64,000 nucleotides of DNA, taken from contig FN649727.1 in NCBI GenBank assembly GCA_000310025.1, forward strand, positions 1,063,540 through 1,127,539. Direction: 5' to 3'. The position numbers and the translations under genes are program-made. The notes below the pieces were generated by a model. That model ran no database searches. It had not been told where the DNA came from and was given only the letters and a program-made list of their open reading frames with translations. The DNA comes from Ectocarpus siliculosus. Its lineage: Eukaryota; Sar; Phaeophyceae; Ectocarpales; Ectocarpaceae. Below are positions 47,802 through 59,213 of the stretch, in pieces; position 1 is the first letter of the stretch; each line of letters starts with the position of its first letter.

Positions 47802-47995
47802 CGAGAGTTGAGAGGGATTCACGAAAATGTGCGGCGAAAATAGCGAGAGAGCGAGCGTGCGAGAGAACGAGAGAACAGAGAACACACAGCACACAGCAGA
47901 GTGGCAGCAGCAGTGGTCTACCACAACAGCACACAGCACAGAGTGGTAGCCGTGGTAGGAGAGAGAGGCCAGCCTTTGTGTTCTCGTCTTGAAAT
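47802..47995. promoter_or_regulatory. Shared intergenic region of a divergent gene pair
   Basis: Only 194 bp separate the start codons of the 1101-residue gene (minus) and the lyase-family gene (plus). It must hold both 5' UTRs and probably a bidirectional promoter. No TATA box is obvious. CACACAGCACA and GAGAGAGCGAG stretches are present. Confidence 0.55.
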
Positions 47996-50412
47996 ATGTC
48001 GTCGTGCAATACCCTGCCGCTCTTGCTGGTGCTCGTCTCCATCTGCGCCCTCAGGGTGAAAGCCTTACTGCCTTCCACCTTGACGAGCGGTTCGCTGCCC
48101 TTCGGCCGTGTTCACCATGGCGGCTGCAGCAGCAGCAGACGCACCATTTCCAAGGCAGGCGCTGGCACAGCCATGTCTTCGGCGAAGACCAGCAGCGCCG
48201 CCGACAAGCTCCGTGATCTGCTCAGCCGCCCCGAGATCCTCACCATGCCGTGCTGCTACGACGGTCTCACAGCTCGGCTTGTGGAAGACGCCGGGTTCCC
48301 GTTGACGTTCATGACAGGGTTTGGAGTTTCTGGCGCACATGGTTTGCCCGACACTCAGGTGATTGATGGTGTCCTCTACTACAGTACGCTGCTGTTGAAT
48401 ATGGATCGCATGCCACTTCCTCGACAAGGTCATCTCAGATAGTATGTGCTGTTCGCAATCAAAAACACAGCGGTGATGCCGGCGTTAGACGGTGCCAATC
48501 AGCGGGTGCGCTTTGCGTTCGTTCATGTTTCCTACGCATCGTCTTCAGCCTGCCGTGTGCTGCTATTGGGGAGGTGTGCAAACCTACGGTGGTTGGCAGC
48601 GATATACTGACGTCCCCCCCGATCCTTCCCGCGTGTGTATGTGTGATGCAATGCGATTCGGCCGCATTGGATTGTAGCTCTTGTCGTACGCCGAAATGCT
48701 GGCCTCCGCCACCAATATTTGCGCCACCCTGCGAGACATACCATGCATAGGGGACGGCGATACAGGCTATGGCAATAGTGTGAACGTCAAGCGGACGGTC
48801 AAGGGCTACGCGCAGGTGCGGCCGCGTTGGGTCTTTGGTACGAGTCAATTTGGTTCCGAACATGTTGGTTTGCTGCCAACCACAATGCTTACATGTATCG
48901 TGGCTGCGGCCTGCGCGACTTCGGTCGTGCAAAGTTGCGCTATCGGATCCTCCCAGAAACGCGATATTGGGCGATCGCTGCCTTAGCGAGAACCGATGGC
49001 AAAGATGGAGGTAGGTCTCCCCCCTCTGCTTGGACCCGGGCATGCCTCTGCGGCAGCGGAACGTGGAACACTGCTGATTTTGAGCAATTCCACACCCTAT
49101 CTGACAAGCTTCCCGAGAGCCCCGGGCCGTTCGGCACGGTGTATCCTTCCAAACCGCAACGCAACAATCAATATCCCCGTGGCACGTGAAGGTCTCAAGC
49201 GGATCGGGTAAATCGTCAAACCACGGGTACCGGTAAAAGAGTGGTACTTACATAGTGATCATTGACAGTCAATCTGACCCCCCAACCGCTCCATCGCTCC
49301 CCGGCGCTGCCCTTTCCCCGAAATCATCCTGTGTTTTCTCTTGCTGCGCAAAAGGTGGGCATGGCCGGCATCATGATCGAGGACCAGGTCGCCCCCAAGC
49401 GCTGCGGCCACACGAAGGGGAAGACCGTCGTCGGGAGGGAGGAGGCCTACAGCCGCGTCAGGGCCGCGTGCGACGCCAGGTGGGCAGGCAGTAGAAGCAC
49501 CGTTGCATCGGGCTTTCGTTCGGCTGTTTAGGGCGCGACCATGATATTGAAAAGAATAGCCACCCCACCGAGTACTCCCTCACGACCACCTCTTCCCATC
49601 CTCCGCCATTTTTACCCCGCACGCCTCCGAGTACTCCCTCACCACCATCTATTTTTTCCCCTTCGTCCGCTACTACTTGGACCCCGCAAGCCGCTGAGTA
49701 CTCCCTCATCGCCACCTCTTCCCTCCCTCCCTCCCTCCGTCGTTTTTCTTCAGAGACGAAGGCGCAGATATCCTCATCATGGCCCGTACGGACGCCCGGG
49801 CTGGTCTGGGACTGGAAGAAGCGCTCGAGAGATGCAAGGAGTTCAGGAAGATTGGTGCGGACATCACGTTCTTGGAGGCCCCTCAGAGCGAGGAGGAGAT
49901 GCGGCGGTACTGCCAAGAGGTCGACGGTCCCAAGCTCGCCAACATGCTCGAGGTACATGTCGGAGAAGCGCAACGGCGATTTTCCACCGCTTCAGCAAAA
50001 CGGGTGCATCCTCTGCTTGCTGCTGTTGTGCATGGCACGAAATTACGTAGAATTTCATTTTGCACGAGCTGCCTTCCTTTTGTGTTTCGTGTGTGCTTTG
50101 TTCCTCAGTGTTTGGGAATAATTTCGTTCTCACGAGGGCTTCCTTTCTCAAATGTTTCGCGCGCGTCTTTACCGCACGCAGTTTGGGAAGACCCCAATAC
50201 TGCCTCCCGTCGAGCTCGAGAAGATGGGGTACGCGATCGCGGCCTACCCTCTGAGCCTGCTGAGCGCGAGCATCAAGGCCATGAACTCGACTCTCGAGAG
50301 GCTAAAGGCGGGAGAGCCGTTGGATGACCTCCTGGAAGGCTTCGAGGAGGTCCAGAGAGTCGTTGGGTTCAGGGACTATGACTCCACGGCGGAAAAGTAC
50401 AAGATTGACTAG
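47996..50412 (+). CDS. Isocitrate lyase/PEP mutase family enzyme, organelle-targeted
   Basis: Five exons: 47996-48358, 48678-48815, 49355-49479, 49754-49952 and 50182-50412. They total 1056 nt, giving 351 residues, and all phases join. The N-terminus (SCNTLPLLLVLVSICAL) is a signal-peptide-like hydrophobic stretch followed by a Ser/Thr-rich segment to about residue 60, so import into an organelle, possibly the plastid, is likely. The mature part has MPCCYDGLTARLVEDAGF, the metal-binding IGDGDTGYGN, the catalytic loop EDQVAPKRCGH, MARTDAR and a C-terminal AAYPLSLLSASIKAM. The Cys in KRCGH is the residue that marks lyases (2-methylisocitrate lyase, dimethylmalate or oxaloacetate lyase type) rather than phosphonomutases, so C-C bond cleavage of a 2-hydroxy- or oxo-dicarboxylate is expected. 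The substrate cannot be read from the sequence. In annotation pipelines, close relatives are often named carboxyvinyl-carboxyphosphonate phosphorylmutase. Confidence 0.92.
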
Positions 50413-51853
50413 GGCAAACACCAAGACCCCAACGGCAAGGTTGCTCTGAGAGCCGTTGGACTTCACACCCAAAGGCTTCCTAGCGGTCGAAACAGCCTTT
50501 GCGGTCGAAACAACGTTTGGGTTTAGAGATTTGGAAGATGCCGCAACAGAAAAATAGACTGGTTCTTAGGTTAGAAGGTAGAGAAGGCCTTGCGTTTTCA
50601 GTTTTTGTAGACTTTTCGAGCTTTTTGTGCTCTCTCGGTCGTATTTTCTATTTTCACTTGTGAGAGCCTCTGAGCCTTTCGAGCTAAGTATTGAAAGAGA
50701 TGCGGCGCGGCCAGCGCGCGCCCTCCACCATGTGCTGAATACGGAACGGCCCAATAGGATAAGCCACAGTGACAACGAGCGAGCGAGAGCACACAAACCT
50801 CAACGACATCCCGCAGGAACAATTTTAGGCGACTTAAAACGCATTCAAGGTACAGCACTCTCCGTTGTTCATTTTCATATTGGTCCCCAAAGTCCGCTAA
50901 CGGTGGCCGGAAAAAGCGACGGGCGATCAACCTACTGATTCACATCCCATGCCATTTACTGCTAGTACAAATTTCATCGAAAGGCAACGGTGCGCCTGCA
51001 AAACCACTGCAGTCTCTACTATGCGCTTGCACCTCTTCCGTGTATTCCATTTCATACACACGCTCCCTCCGCCTGTAGTACCACCTTGCGTTTTTACGTT
51101 GGTCGGGTGGCTTCGTATGCGTTCACCGTTCTCTCCGTTCTCTGTAACTCTGCGCCCTCTCAATCTCTCAATAAACCTTTAATCAGTTTCTCCCACACGG
51201 TGGACCTACCCGCACCATATATACAGAAATCGGCACGCCGCTCTTTCGCTGCTGAGATCAAGAAAAAAACAACTAGGCTAGAAATCCACCGCTGCACTCT
51301 ACACACATCTCTGCTGCCGACAAAGGTAGCCACGCAGTGGACAAGGCTGTCGAACCCTCAAAACTAGGCTTCTGTCCACACGCGTAAACCAAACGAACAA
51401 ATACGGGGGAAAAGGCGGGAGAAAACTAGTCATTGCCGCCGCTTCTAGGACCAGGCAACAGTAAGGTCCTGGTCATACGGGCGTCTTCCAGTGGACAGTC
51501 GGTTTTAGGCGACCGATACATGCTTAAGGGGCACTCTCTACCTCGTACCACAGCACGAAAAATGGGTAATCGTAGAACCCCAACAAGGTCTAACCCAAAA
51601 ATTCAGTCATGTCTTCAACCAGAGGCTATCGGAAACGGAGAGAGCAAACATTGCTGAGCACCTTTGACCGCTACCCCGCTCCTTCAACTCGCGGATCCCC
51701 TCGAAAGACAGAGCGAAAGAGCGCCGAATTGTGACACCAGACGACGACCCGATCGACCATGATTGTGGAGGCGCGAGGGTCCCAGCACTTTGCATAGCCA
51801 GTAGACGGTAGACAGTGACAACATATCATGGCTGATGGTGTCGTTCCTCTCCC
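50413..51853. other. Spacer between convergent genes
   Basis: About 1.4 kb between two stop codons, expected to hold both 3' UTRs. No frame or element is recognised. Confidence 0.5.
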
Positions 51854-54800
51854 TCACTTGGCTACGGTCTGCGTTGCGCGCCCCTTGCCGAGGTTGTACT
51901 CGAAGTGGTAGGGTACCTGCGAACATCGAAACGTTGCGTCAGCATGCGGGGGCTAATCGATCGTTGGTTACACAACAAAGAGAGGAAATAGATGCGTCTA
52001 GTAGCGTACAAGCTACGAAGATCCGACATCGGACATCGGACGAGCGGAAAAAAAAAAACGCGGCAGAACGGCCCTCCAAACCACCAGGACACGGGCCTGC
52101 ATGCATTGCAGAGTCATATGCATATGTAAAGCGACTTTGAAATGCCGTGGCAAGAGAAAGTGTGGAAGTGCGCCGCTGTAGGTCCTTTGTAGCTCGCGGT
52201 AGGGAGGTAGGAATGAGAAAGACGGGCGCACGTTGCGGTTTATGGCTGTTTGCTGCCCGTCGTAAGCTGTTACTCGATGGGCAATAGTGGAAAATCGCCC
52301 ACGTTGGCACAAAGCTTGAAACAGCCAAACAAGCAATCGAGAACTGCCATACGCGTGTGTGTTTGCCTGCTTGCCTGACTTCGGTCTGCCTTTTCCGTCT
52401 CTACGTGTTCTCTTGGCTCAAATCTCTCTGGCCGTGTCTTTCTAGTTCGTACAGGAATATCCAGCTACCTCTCCGTGTGTATCCCCGTACACCTACTCCG
52501 TAGAAAAATTATCATGCCTCTCCCTTGGCTGCATTCCTTCTCTCGGCCCCAGTCTCTCGGAATCCCTCCTCTCGCCCACACCCTCCCTCCCTCCCTCCCT
52601 CCATCCCGACTCACGTTGCGGTCGTTCAAAGCGCGGACAACCCACAGCGGCGAGCTCCAGCTGTTCCCCTGCTCGTCAGGGTAGCCCTCCCCGACGCGGA
52701 TGCGCGTGGCCTCCCCCGCCGCATCGGGTTTCACAAAGGCGTAGGCTTTGTCGCCGCCGGCGAGAAAGTCTACCTTGGTGACGAGCCCCTTGTCTAATGA
52801 CTGGAGGAAGCTCTTGAAGGTGATGGAGTCTTCGTCGGTGGGGGCCGGCGCGCCTGGGTAGTCCTGGGACCCGAATAATTGCCGCGAAGGGAATATATAT
52901 TAGAAGTACGCATTATAGTTCATTTTTCTAGTTGCGGCGGCCGCGAGACGGAAAAGAAATTGGCGTTGCTGCCAGTGTCCATTGGAGTGCGAGAGGTGGA
53001 GCATACAGGAAAGGTTGTCAAGGGATTAATGTTCTCTCGTTCCTTCGTGATCCGAATGCCACGACAGCGCGAAAGGGCGGGGGGGGGGAACAGGAACACA
53101 GCCAGCGTTTTCCTGCTACCTGTTAATCTCTTGTTGACGATGACAACTGCCGTCCAGGAAGCAGGAGAGAGCACTATTGTCGCGGAGAACAGGGGGGCAC
53201 TCACTCAAAAAGTCTTTTCTCGATCACTGCCTGTGCTGACCACGGCGGGGGAGGGGGTCAACATTTTACCGCCCGTCTGCGCTGTATGCCCACCCGCGCA
53301 AAATTGTGCAACATGCACCACTCGAAAACCGATATATCCTGACCACCCTATAACGTCCGTGGCACACAGGTTTGTACGTCGGGAGTGCCACAACAACAAA
53401 AGAGGCAAAAATTGGCTCACCAGTCCCTGGAACTCCCCGCAACCGAAGCCCATGCAGATGGACGTGAACGGGTTGGTGCCTGCACAGACCAACAACGAGA
53501 GAGGTGTGGTCGAATGAGGGCTTGTTTGTAAGCGAAACCACGCCTTCGTCGCCGCTCTTTCTATTTTTATCCGATGAGGTTGGTGCTGAGGTCGTGTGCA
53601 ACGATACGCATACAGAGAGGGGCTTTGAACGTCCTGCGTTGACGGAGATCAAGACGACATGCATTTCCAGGAACAGATACAGAACCGGCCCGCACTTAAG
53701 AACCTCTTATTTGGAGCGAGGCTCGCTTCTTGTTGGCTGCCCCAAGCCGAGCTCAAGTTCTTATTTGCCAGGTTCTTATTTCGTCGTCAAGTTGTCTCCA
53801 GAAACGGTGTTCTTGTTCTTATTTCATCATCGATTGCTCAATTGGTGCACTACTCAACTGCACTCGAGGCAGAGTTTCATACCCGCAAACTCCCCCCCAT
53901 GGGGCAACTGTCAACCGTCTTGGTCCACAAGAGTGACGTTGGGGGTGCGTACCCTTCCCGCCCTACTGACGCTCTCAAGCAAAACCCATGAGCCTACCGC
54001 CGCGTCCGGATCTCCGCTGTACTTGTCTAAGGGCAGCTTCATCTTGCGCGTACTGTGGTCTACTTCCAGCTGCACACAGTAGTCGTACAGGTGGCGCTGC
54101 GGAGATTGCTGAATGATCAACCCACCGAACCACCCCATGCCCAGCCGAACAAGCACTCCACGTTGCAAAAGCAATCTGTCAAGAGCAGCGGGGGTAAATT
54201 CTTGAAGGCGAAAGCCCGCCGGGATCTCCATTCCCTGCGTCTCGTCCTCCGGGTCGTCTGGGTCCATGCTGTCGTCCTCGTCCAAAAGAGCTAGCTCGTC
54301 GGTCTGGGATTGAGACATGTCTGCGACGAAAGGGTACCGTGAAACACGAGAAGGAACGTACGGGTGTCATCGCCGTTACTCAACTGAAGTGAACACACCA
54401 TTTGTTCGTAGACGTGACGCGGAAACAGAATATCAGCAATATCCCAAACAGCACAAGGAAAGATGAACAAAAAGGACAATGAATTAACTGTAGTCTTGTA
54501 GTGCCAATCAAACTTACTGTCGTCAAGATGAACAAAAAGGACAATGAATTAACTGTAGTCTATGTAGTGCCAATCAAACTTACTGTCGTCGTCTTCATCG
54601 CTGTATCCAGCGCCCTCCATGCCCTCCCCGCTGTTGGCACCGTTGCGCTCATCCCCGACGACCGGCTCGCGCCTTCCGGCGCCCTCCTCCTCCTTCCCCT
54701 CGGGCCCATCGCTGCCGTCCTCCGAACCTCCTTCGTTCTCGCTGGAGTCTTCATCGTTTGCGAAGGTGTACGGCTGGTCCAAACCCTCCAAGGTGATTCG

Positions 54801-57800
54801 ATCATCTCCTGAGCCGTCCACGGTCATCGCCATCCCGCACTTTTCGAAAAGGCGGTGTCGGTACCCCTGATTGCTGTTGAGTTTTTCCATGGCCGCTCCC
54901 GCCCATTGAGTGATCAGTACGCGCCGGTCAGAAGCTGTCAGCGACGCGGTTTCCCACCTCTCGATGTTGTCCGACTGATCGAGCCACTTGTCCATCTCGT
55001 TGCCAACTTCCACCTTGAGAAATCGTCCGGCTCCTGCATTAACTGGCTGCACCTCGTCCGTGCACTCCGCAGGGCCAAGCCAGGCGAGAGTGTTGCACTG
55101 CTTCGCAAGATACCCCTTGAACTCGTCCGTGGTCTGCGCGTGCAAGTTGTCCATTATCAGAATGGACCTCGCCTTGGGGAGCTCACCCCGCCCGCGGATC
55201 AGGCCTTCGCGGTACGACCTCTTGGCCCACTCCATGCAGAACTTTTGGTCCGCCCACGCATTCTGCTGGAAAAACACGTCCACGTCCTTGTGGTACGCGG
55301 CCTTCTCCACCGGCGAAATCCGCTTCCCCTGGCCTCGGAAAATCACCGAAATCCGCATAGTCTTCTCACCCGGACCAAAGATGACTTGCATGGTGCACTG
55401 CCTTTTCTCTAGGCCAGCAAAGGGCTGCGAGATGGCTACACGCAACGCGCCTGTTTTTTCCCACGTGCTGATCAGCCCGTTCACGAATGGCAAAGGCACT
55501 TGATCCACATTCCAACGCTCCCAGAGCTGGAACTGACCGTACTTGGGATCTCTGGACTCTCCCTCCGCGACCGTCGACATCGCCGACACGTCCGATGCCT
55601 CGGGTGCCCTGTACCGTACCGGCTCTTGCAGGAGCTTGCGAAACCGCCGGTGGAAGCGCTGGATCTTTGGTAGGCGCTCTTCAACAGACTTGTTCTTGAG
55701 GTTGCTCCTGCGCCGTTTGGACAGCTTATGCCTCTTTGCCCATTTTCGTGCCCACCTGAAGGACGCGCTGAACGCCGCCGCCCGTTGGTCCTCAGGGTGA
55801 TTCTCTTGCACGAGCTTCCGGAAGGTGACCGTCAGCCACAGGGTCGACACCTTCAGCTTCCTCCTCCGCCGCGCCAAGAACATATTGTACAGCTTCTTCT
55901 CTTCAGCTCAGGAACACCACCGCTGCTGCTTGGCAAGGAGGGTCTTCTTCACGTCATCTGCTGCCGATTGGACTATATTGGCCTCGTCCTGAGCCCACTT
56001 CACGATCAGGCTGTAGTTAACCTTGAGACGGTCCTCTAAGTACTGGAGAGGCGTGAGCTTCTCCTCCTTGAAGAGGTCTGCGGCGTCTTCCTGGAGGAGG
56101 CGCAGCTGGGTCACAACATGGGCTTTGAACCTGTAGTCGTATCGCTTGCGCTTCACAGCTCCACGAGTCTCCTTGACTTTGCGGTCCGTAAAGCCGTCGC
56201 TTTCCAAGTCGAGATCGCGGAAGCGCTTCCGTTGGAGGACAAACGAAGCCGCCCCCCTGGCACCATCGACCTTCACGTGCCAACAACGTCCAGGCCCGGC
56301 TTCTTCCCACGGCTGAACATGCCCTTTGGGAGTCTTCCCCAGCATCCGCTGCAGCCGCAAGCCGTTGGACATGTTTGCATTGCTGTGCTGTGTTTTCACG
56401 TGGATCCCAAGTCCTTGCTCGTTCACGAAGGTCATGGGACAGTGAGTGCACGGTAGGCGCCGCTCTGGGGCCGGAGGTGGGAAGTTGATGCCCGACACAT
56501 GCTCTGTGACACCACCGCGAGTCCGCTCAATCTGCACGGCGCGGTAGGAGAAGGGCGGAATTGAAGTGCAGGTGATTCAACGAGCTGTGGACCTGAAATT
56601 GCGTGGATGTCGATGGCAAAATATATAAATCTATGCAGATGGGGCGGGGGGTGATTACATGACCGTCTCTCGTGTGTTTGTATCACGGTGCTGCAAAAAA
56701 AAGGTTACAAAATACGGTTGGGACGGCGCTCGTGTACGCGTTCTTTTTCGCCACTGTGTCTACTGTGCCGTCCTTGCCTTCCTCAAAAACGTGAGGCAAA
56801 CGGAGAATATTTGAAAAAGTTGTACACATACATATACGCCATGCTGAAAGTCAGTCGTTTACACCAACCTGTGACAGAGTAGTTTTTCTCTCGATTTTTC
56901 ATTTCATCACCACCGCGTTTTTTTTTAAACAACAGCAGCAGCAGGAGCACTCTTGCTGTATCTACACTACATACATACAGCGGCTGGACCGCCGTACGAC
57001 TGCTGTATATATGTACATCATCACAGCAACAGAGTTGTCAGACGACTGAACTCACCGGTTTTCCGCTGCCACGAGCGAACGCGTTGATGATGTTCCCACC
57101 TAGAACACCTTGGGCAGCTCGATTCCTGGCTTGCTTCCCCCGATCTGCGACCTTTCTCTTGCCGGCAGCCGCAGCAGTAGCAGGCGGTGGGTGCGAAGAC
57201 GGTGCACCTCGCGCGCCGCCCGCATCTTGTGGCGTTAAAAACGACGGACGGGTGCTGGTGGAAATACCCTGGGCCTCTCCATCAATCTGCGTGATCCACT
57301 CTTCTTCGTTGAATACACCCGTCTGCTTCAGCCCCCATGCGTTCTCGATTGCGTCCCATCGCTCCTTCGCAACGGAGTTGCCCGCCTTCACATGTGCCTT
57401 TATCGTCTCGAAGTGACGGTCAAGAATCAGTCCTCGTTGTTTCAACTCCGAGAGTTTGCCAAGGTCCTTCAACAACCCATGGGATAGGGGGTTGGACAGG
57501 GACATGATCCCCCTGCACGGCAGGCAACTCGTGGCACGCTGCACCGCGTTGCGTGGTAAAAAAAAAAACTCGCTGGCACGGGACACGACGTGTATGAACA
57601 GCAGACCCCCACCTAAAAAAAAAATCTAAAAGTCTAGGTAGGTACCAACTACCTAGCAAAAAACCTGGGAACGCCCCCCCCCCCCTCCTCCTCCATTTTT
57701 GGCGGTAACCATAATGGTGGTCGAGTAGATCATGTTGTGCGGGGTGGAGAAACCTCACTCCGCGCAACGGGGGATGATCGTACCACGTTGTGTTAAAATG

Positions 57801-58915
57801 GTCAAGCTTCCTCGAGGCAGTTACACAGTGCTTACAACTGTCTCTGGAAGTAAAAGCACCAGAAAGTAAATTAAGTCATACGTAGCTGTCATCCGTACGC
57901 AAGGAAGTAAGCACAAGATGCCGAACACCCTTAGCAGGATGCAGCTCACCCTTCATGCGACTCGCCAAATACCTCACGGCGCTTCGCGCTTGGTGATGTG
58001 AGAGCCTGGTCCGGTGAGAACCCGGCGTGCTCCGTCCCGGCTTTGTAGGGATGCGAGGTCAATGGTCAAACGACTACGGCATGCACGACTATGAGTACAC
58101 CCCCCCCCCTCCTCCTCCATCTGTGTATGTTCTTCTCTCGCCACCGCCGCGTCATGTCGTATGTTCTTATCTGTTGCACCAGTCGTACACCTCACTGGAG
58201 GTTCTTATTCTTAACAGCAGGTCCGATCTGAGCACGTGTTCTTACGGGCAAATTCTTAAAAATTGGATTTTTTGAGGCTCAAATTCTTAACGTCCATATT
58301 CTTAAGTGCGGGCCGGTTCTGTACAACAACAGGAGGTTACACTGCTCCCAAGTCTGTCAGGGTACACACTAAATACGCACGATGATTCGCGATACAAGAC
58401 TGATTGAGAACACAACCATTGAGTGACCAGAAGACCTAGGCATCAGTGTGGCACCAGTTCGCCGAACCTGCAGGGCTACGGTATGTCCAGCGGCAGGCGG
58501 GAGCGATAAAGGATCGAGGTCATGACATGTACAGCAGTAGTGTAGACCACGCCAACACAGCAGCAGGTATGCATATGATACATGTACCCAAAACTGCCCG
58601 CAGCGGCAGCAGTGCAGGTCCACAACCAAAACCCGCGTCCCCCCCCCCCTGTCTCTTACCAGGCGGAAGCTCTTCGGCCAACGCTGCCGGCACAGACGCG
58701 GTGCTAAGGATGACCACCGAGGTGGCCACCGCAGCAGCAACGGCGGCGCGCTCGATCCTCGATCGTAGTGGCGTCCCTTGTTGTTTCATGCTCATGGTCG
58801 CTCTTGTTGCCGGGTGAGAACATGATGTTGATGTTGTTACCGCCGCAGTTGTAACGAAAGCTTGACCGAAGCAGGGCAAGAGCCCCACAAGCAACGCATG
58901 GACAAGGTTCTTCAT
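51854..58915 (-). CDS. Plastid-targeted protein with an FtsH-N-terminus-like domain, transposon in intron 1
   Basis: Minus-strand exons: 58660-58915, 53421-53479, 52615-52863 and 51854-51916. They total 627 nt, giving 208 residues, all in phase. Exon 1 encodes a hydrophobic signal peptide with CFGQAFVTT, matching the heterokont plastid signal in which Phe follows the cleavage site. A Ser/Thr/Arg-rich transit region and a second hydrophobic stretch ending VPAALAEE follow, so the mature protein may start in the thylakoid lumen or be anchored there. The body has SICMGFGCGEFQGL, then SFLQSLDKGLVTKVDFLAGG, which resembles the N-terminal domain of FtsH proteases. It ends WSSPLWVVRALNDRNV and VPYHFEYNLGKG. 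There is no protease or ATPase part, so it may be a stand-alone relative of that domain. Intron 1 is 5180 nt, of which 4642 are a DNA transposon in the same orientation. Confidence 0.85.
53911..57505 (-). pseudogene. pogo-like DDE transposase, three exons, one in-frame TGA
   Basis: Exons 57056-57505, 54584-56531 and 53911-54320 add to 2808 nt (936 codons) with joining phases. Exon 1 starts MSLSNPLSHGLL, contains an FNEEEWITQID block and ends in a basic, Ala-rich stretch. Exon 2 starts with a C2H2 finger (CTHCPMTFVNEQGLGIHVKTQH pattern, C-x2-C, H-x4-H), then a basic helix-turn-helix-like region. The DDE domain follows, with NVDQVPLPF, ILIMDNLHA and CTDEVQPVNAG supplying the three acidic residues. 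An acidic tail follows. Exon 3 adds about 135 residues with GMGWFGGLIIQQS and a C-terminal region of Tudor/chromo-like appearance. TGA at 55908-55910 interrupts exon 2 between the finger/helix part and the DDE part, so as assembled no full transposase is made. Confidence 0.85.
54460..54590 (-). repeat. Tandem duplication covering a splice donor
   Basis: Two near-identical units of 65 and 66 bp (54460-54524 and 54525-54590). The second contains the end of transposase exon 2 and its donor GTAAGTTT; the first is a second copy of that donor further into the intron. Confidence 0.9.
57697..58109 (+). mobile_element. C-run retroposon, copy 3, nested and 5'-truncated
   Basis: Matches copies 1 and 2 from the CGGTAACC arm to GACTATGAGTACA. 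The 5' monomer is missing. It is flanked by a C-run followed by TCCTCCTCCAT on both sides (57674-57696 and 58101-58120), so the target duplication is about 20 bp. It lies inside the pogo-like element, between the transposase start and the right TIR, and is therefore the youngest insertion of the nest. Confidence 0.88.
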
Positions 58916-59213
58916 CTGTGCTTCTGGGAGAAAGGGGGGACGAGAAGGGCGACGGTGAGCGAGCGCGTGCGGATGAAGCGCACAGGCTTTAGACAACCTG
59001 GAGGAGGGAGAGGGAGGTGCGGCGCAATTACGCTCGTCTTCGATAAGGTACGCAGAGTTCCTCTGTTGCGGTAGGTTTAAATCCCCCGCCCCTTTTCGTC
59101 GCTCCCTCTCTCCCTCCTGCACACTCCTTATTACACACTCTCACTCACAGATTCAGACGGGACACCAATATCCACACCAGCACACCCTTGCCATCTACGA
59201 CTCTTCGACAGCG
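58916..59213. promoter_or_regulatory. Intergenic region of a possible divergent pair
   Basis: 298 bp between the start of the plastid-protein gene (minus) and the possible acidic-protein frame (plus). CTCTCCCTCC and CACTCTCACTCAC tracts could be initiator-type promoter sequence. No TATA box is clear. Confidence 0.35.

Larger units (their letters stand above)
53680..58321 (-). mobile_element. Complete pogo/Tc1-like DNA transposon, 4.6 kb
   Basis: Inverted terminal repeats of 23 bp (beginning CAGAACCGGCCCGCAC) at 53680-53702 and 58299-58321 are flanked by TA on both sides (53678-53679 and 58322-58323), the target duplication of the Tc1/mariner/pogo group. A transposase gene with three exons lies inside on the minus strand. 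Many TTCTTA-type motifs sit near both ends. The TIRs look perfect, but the transposase carries one stop. The element holds a younger retroposon copy (57697-58109). Confidence 0.92.

Noticed and set aside
55908-55910. In-frame TGA of the transposase as a selenocysteine codon
   Set aside because: Nothing suggests a selenoprotein: the site lies in a linker and no SECIS-like hairpin was identified. A nonsense mutation is simpler.
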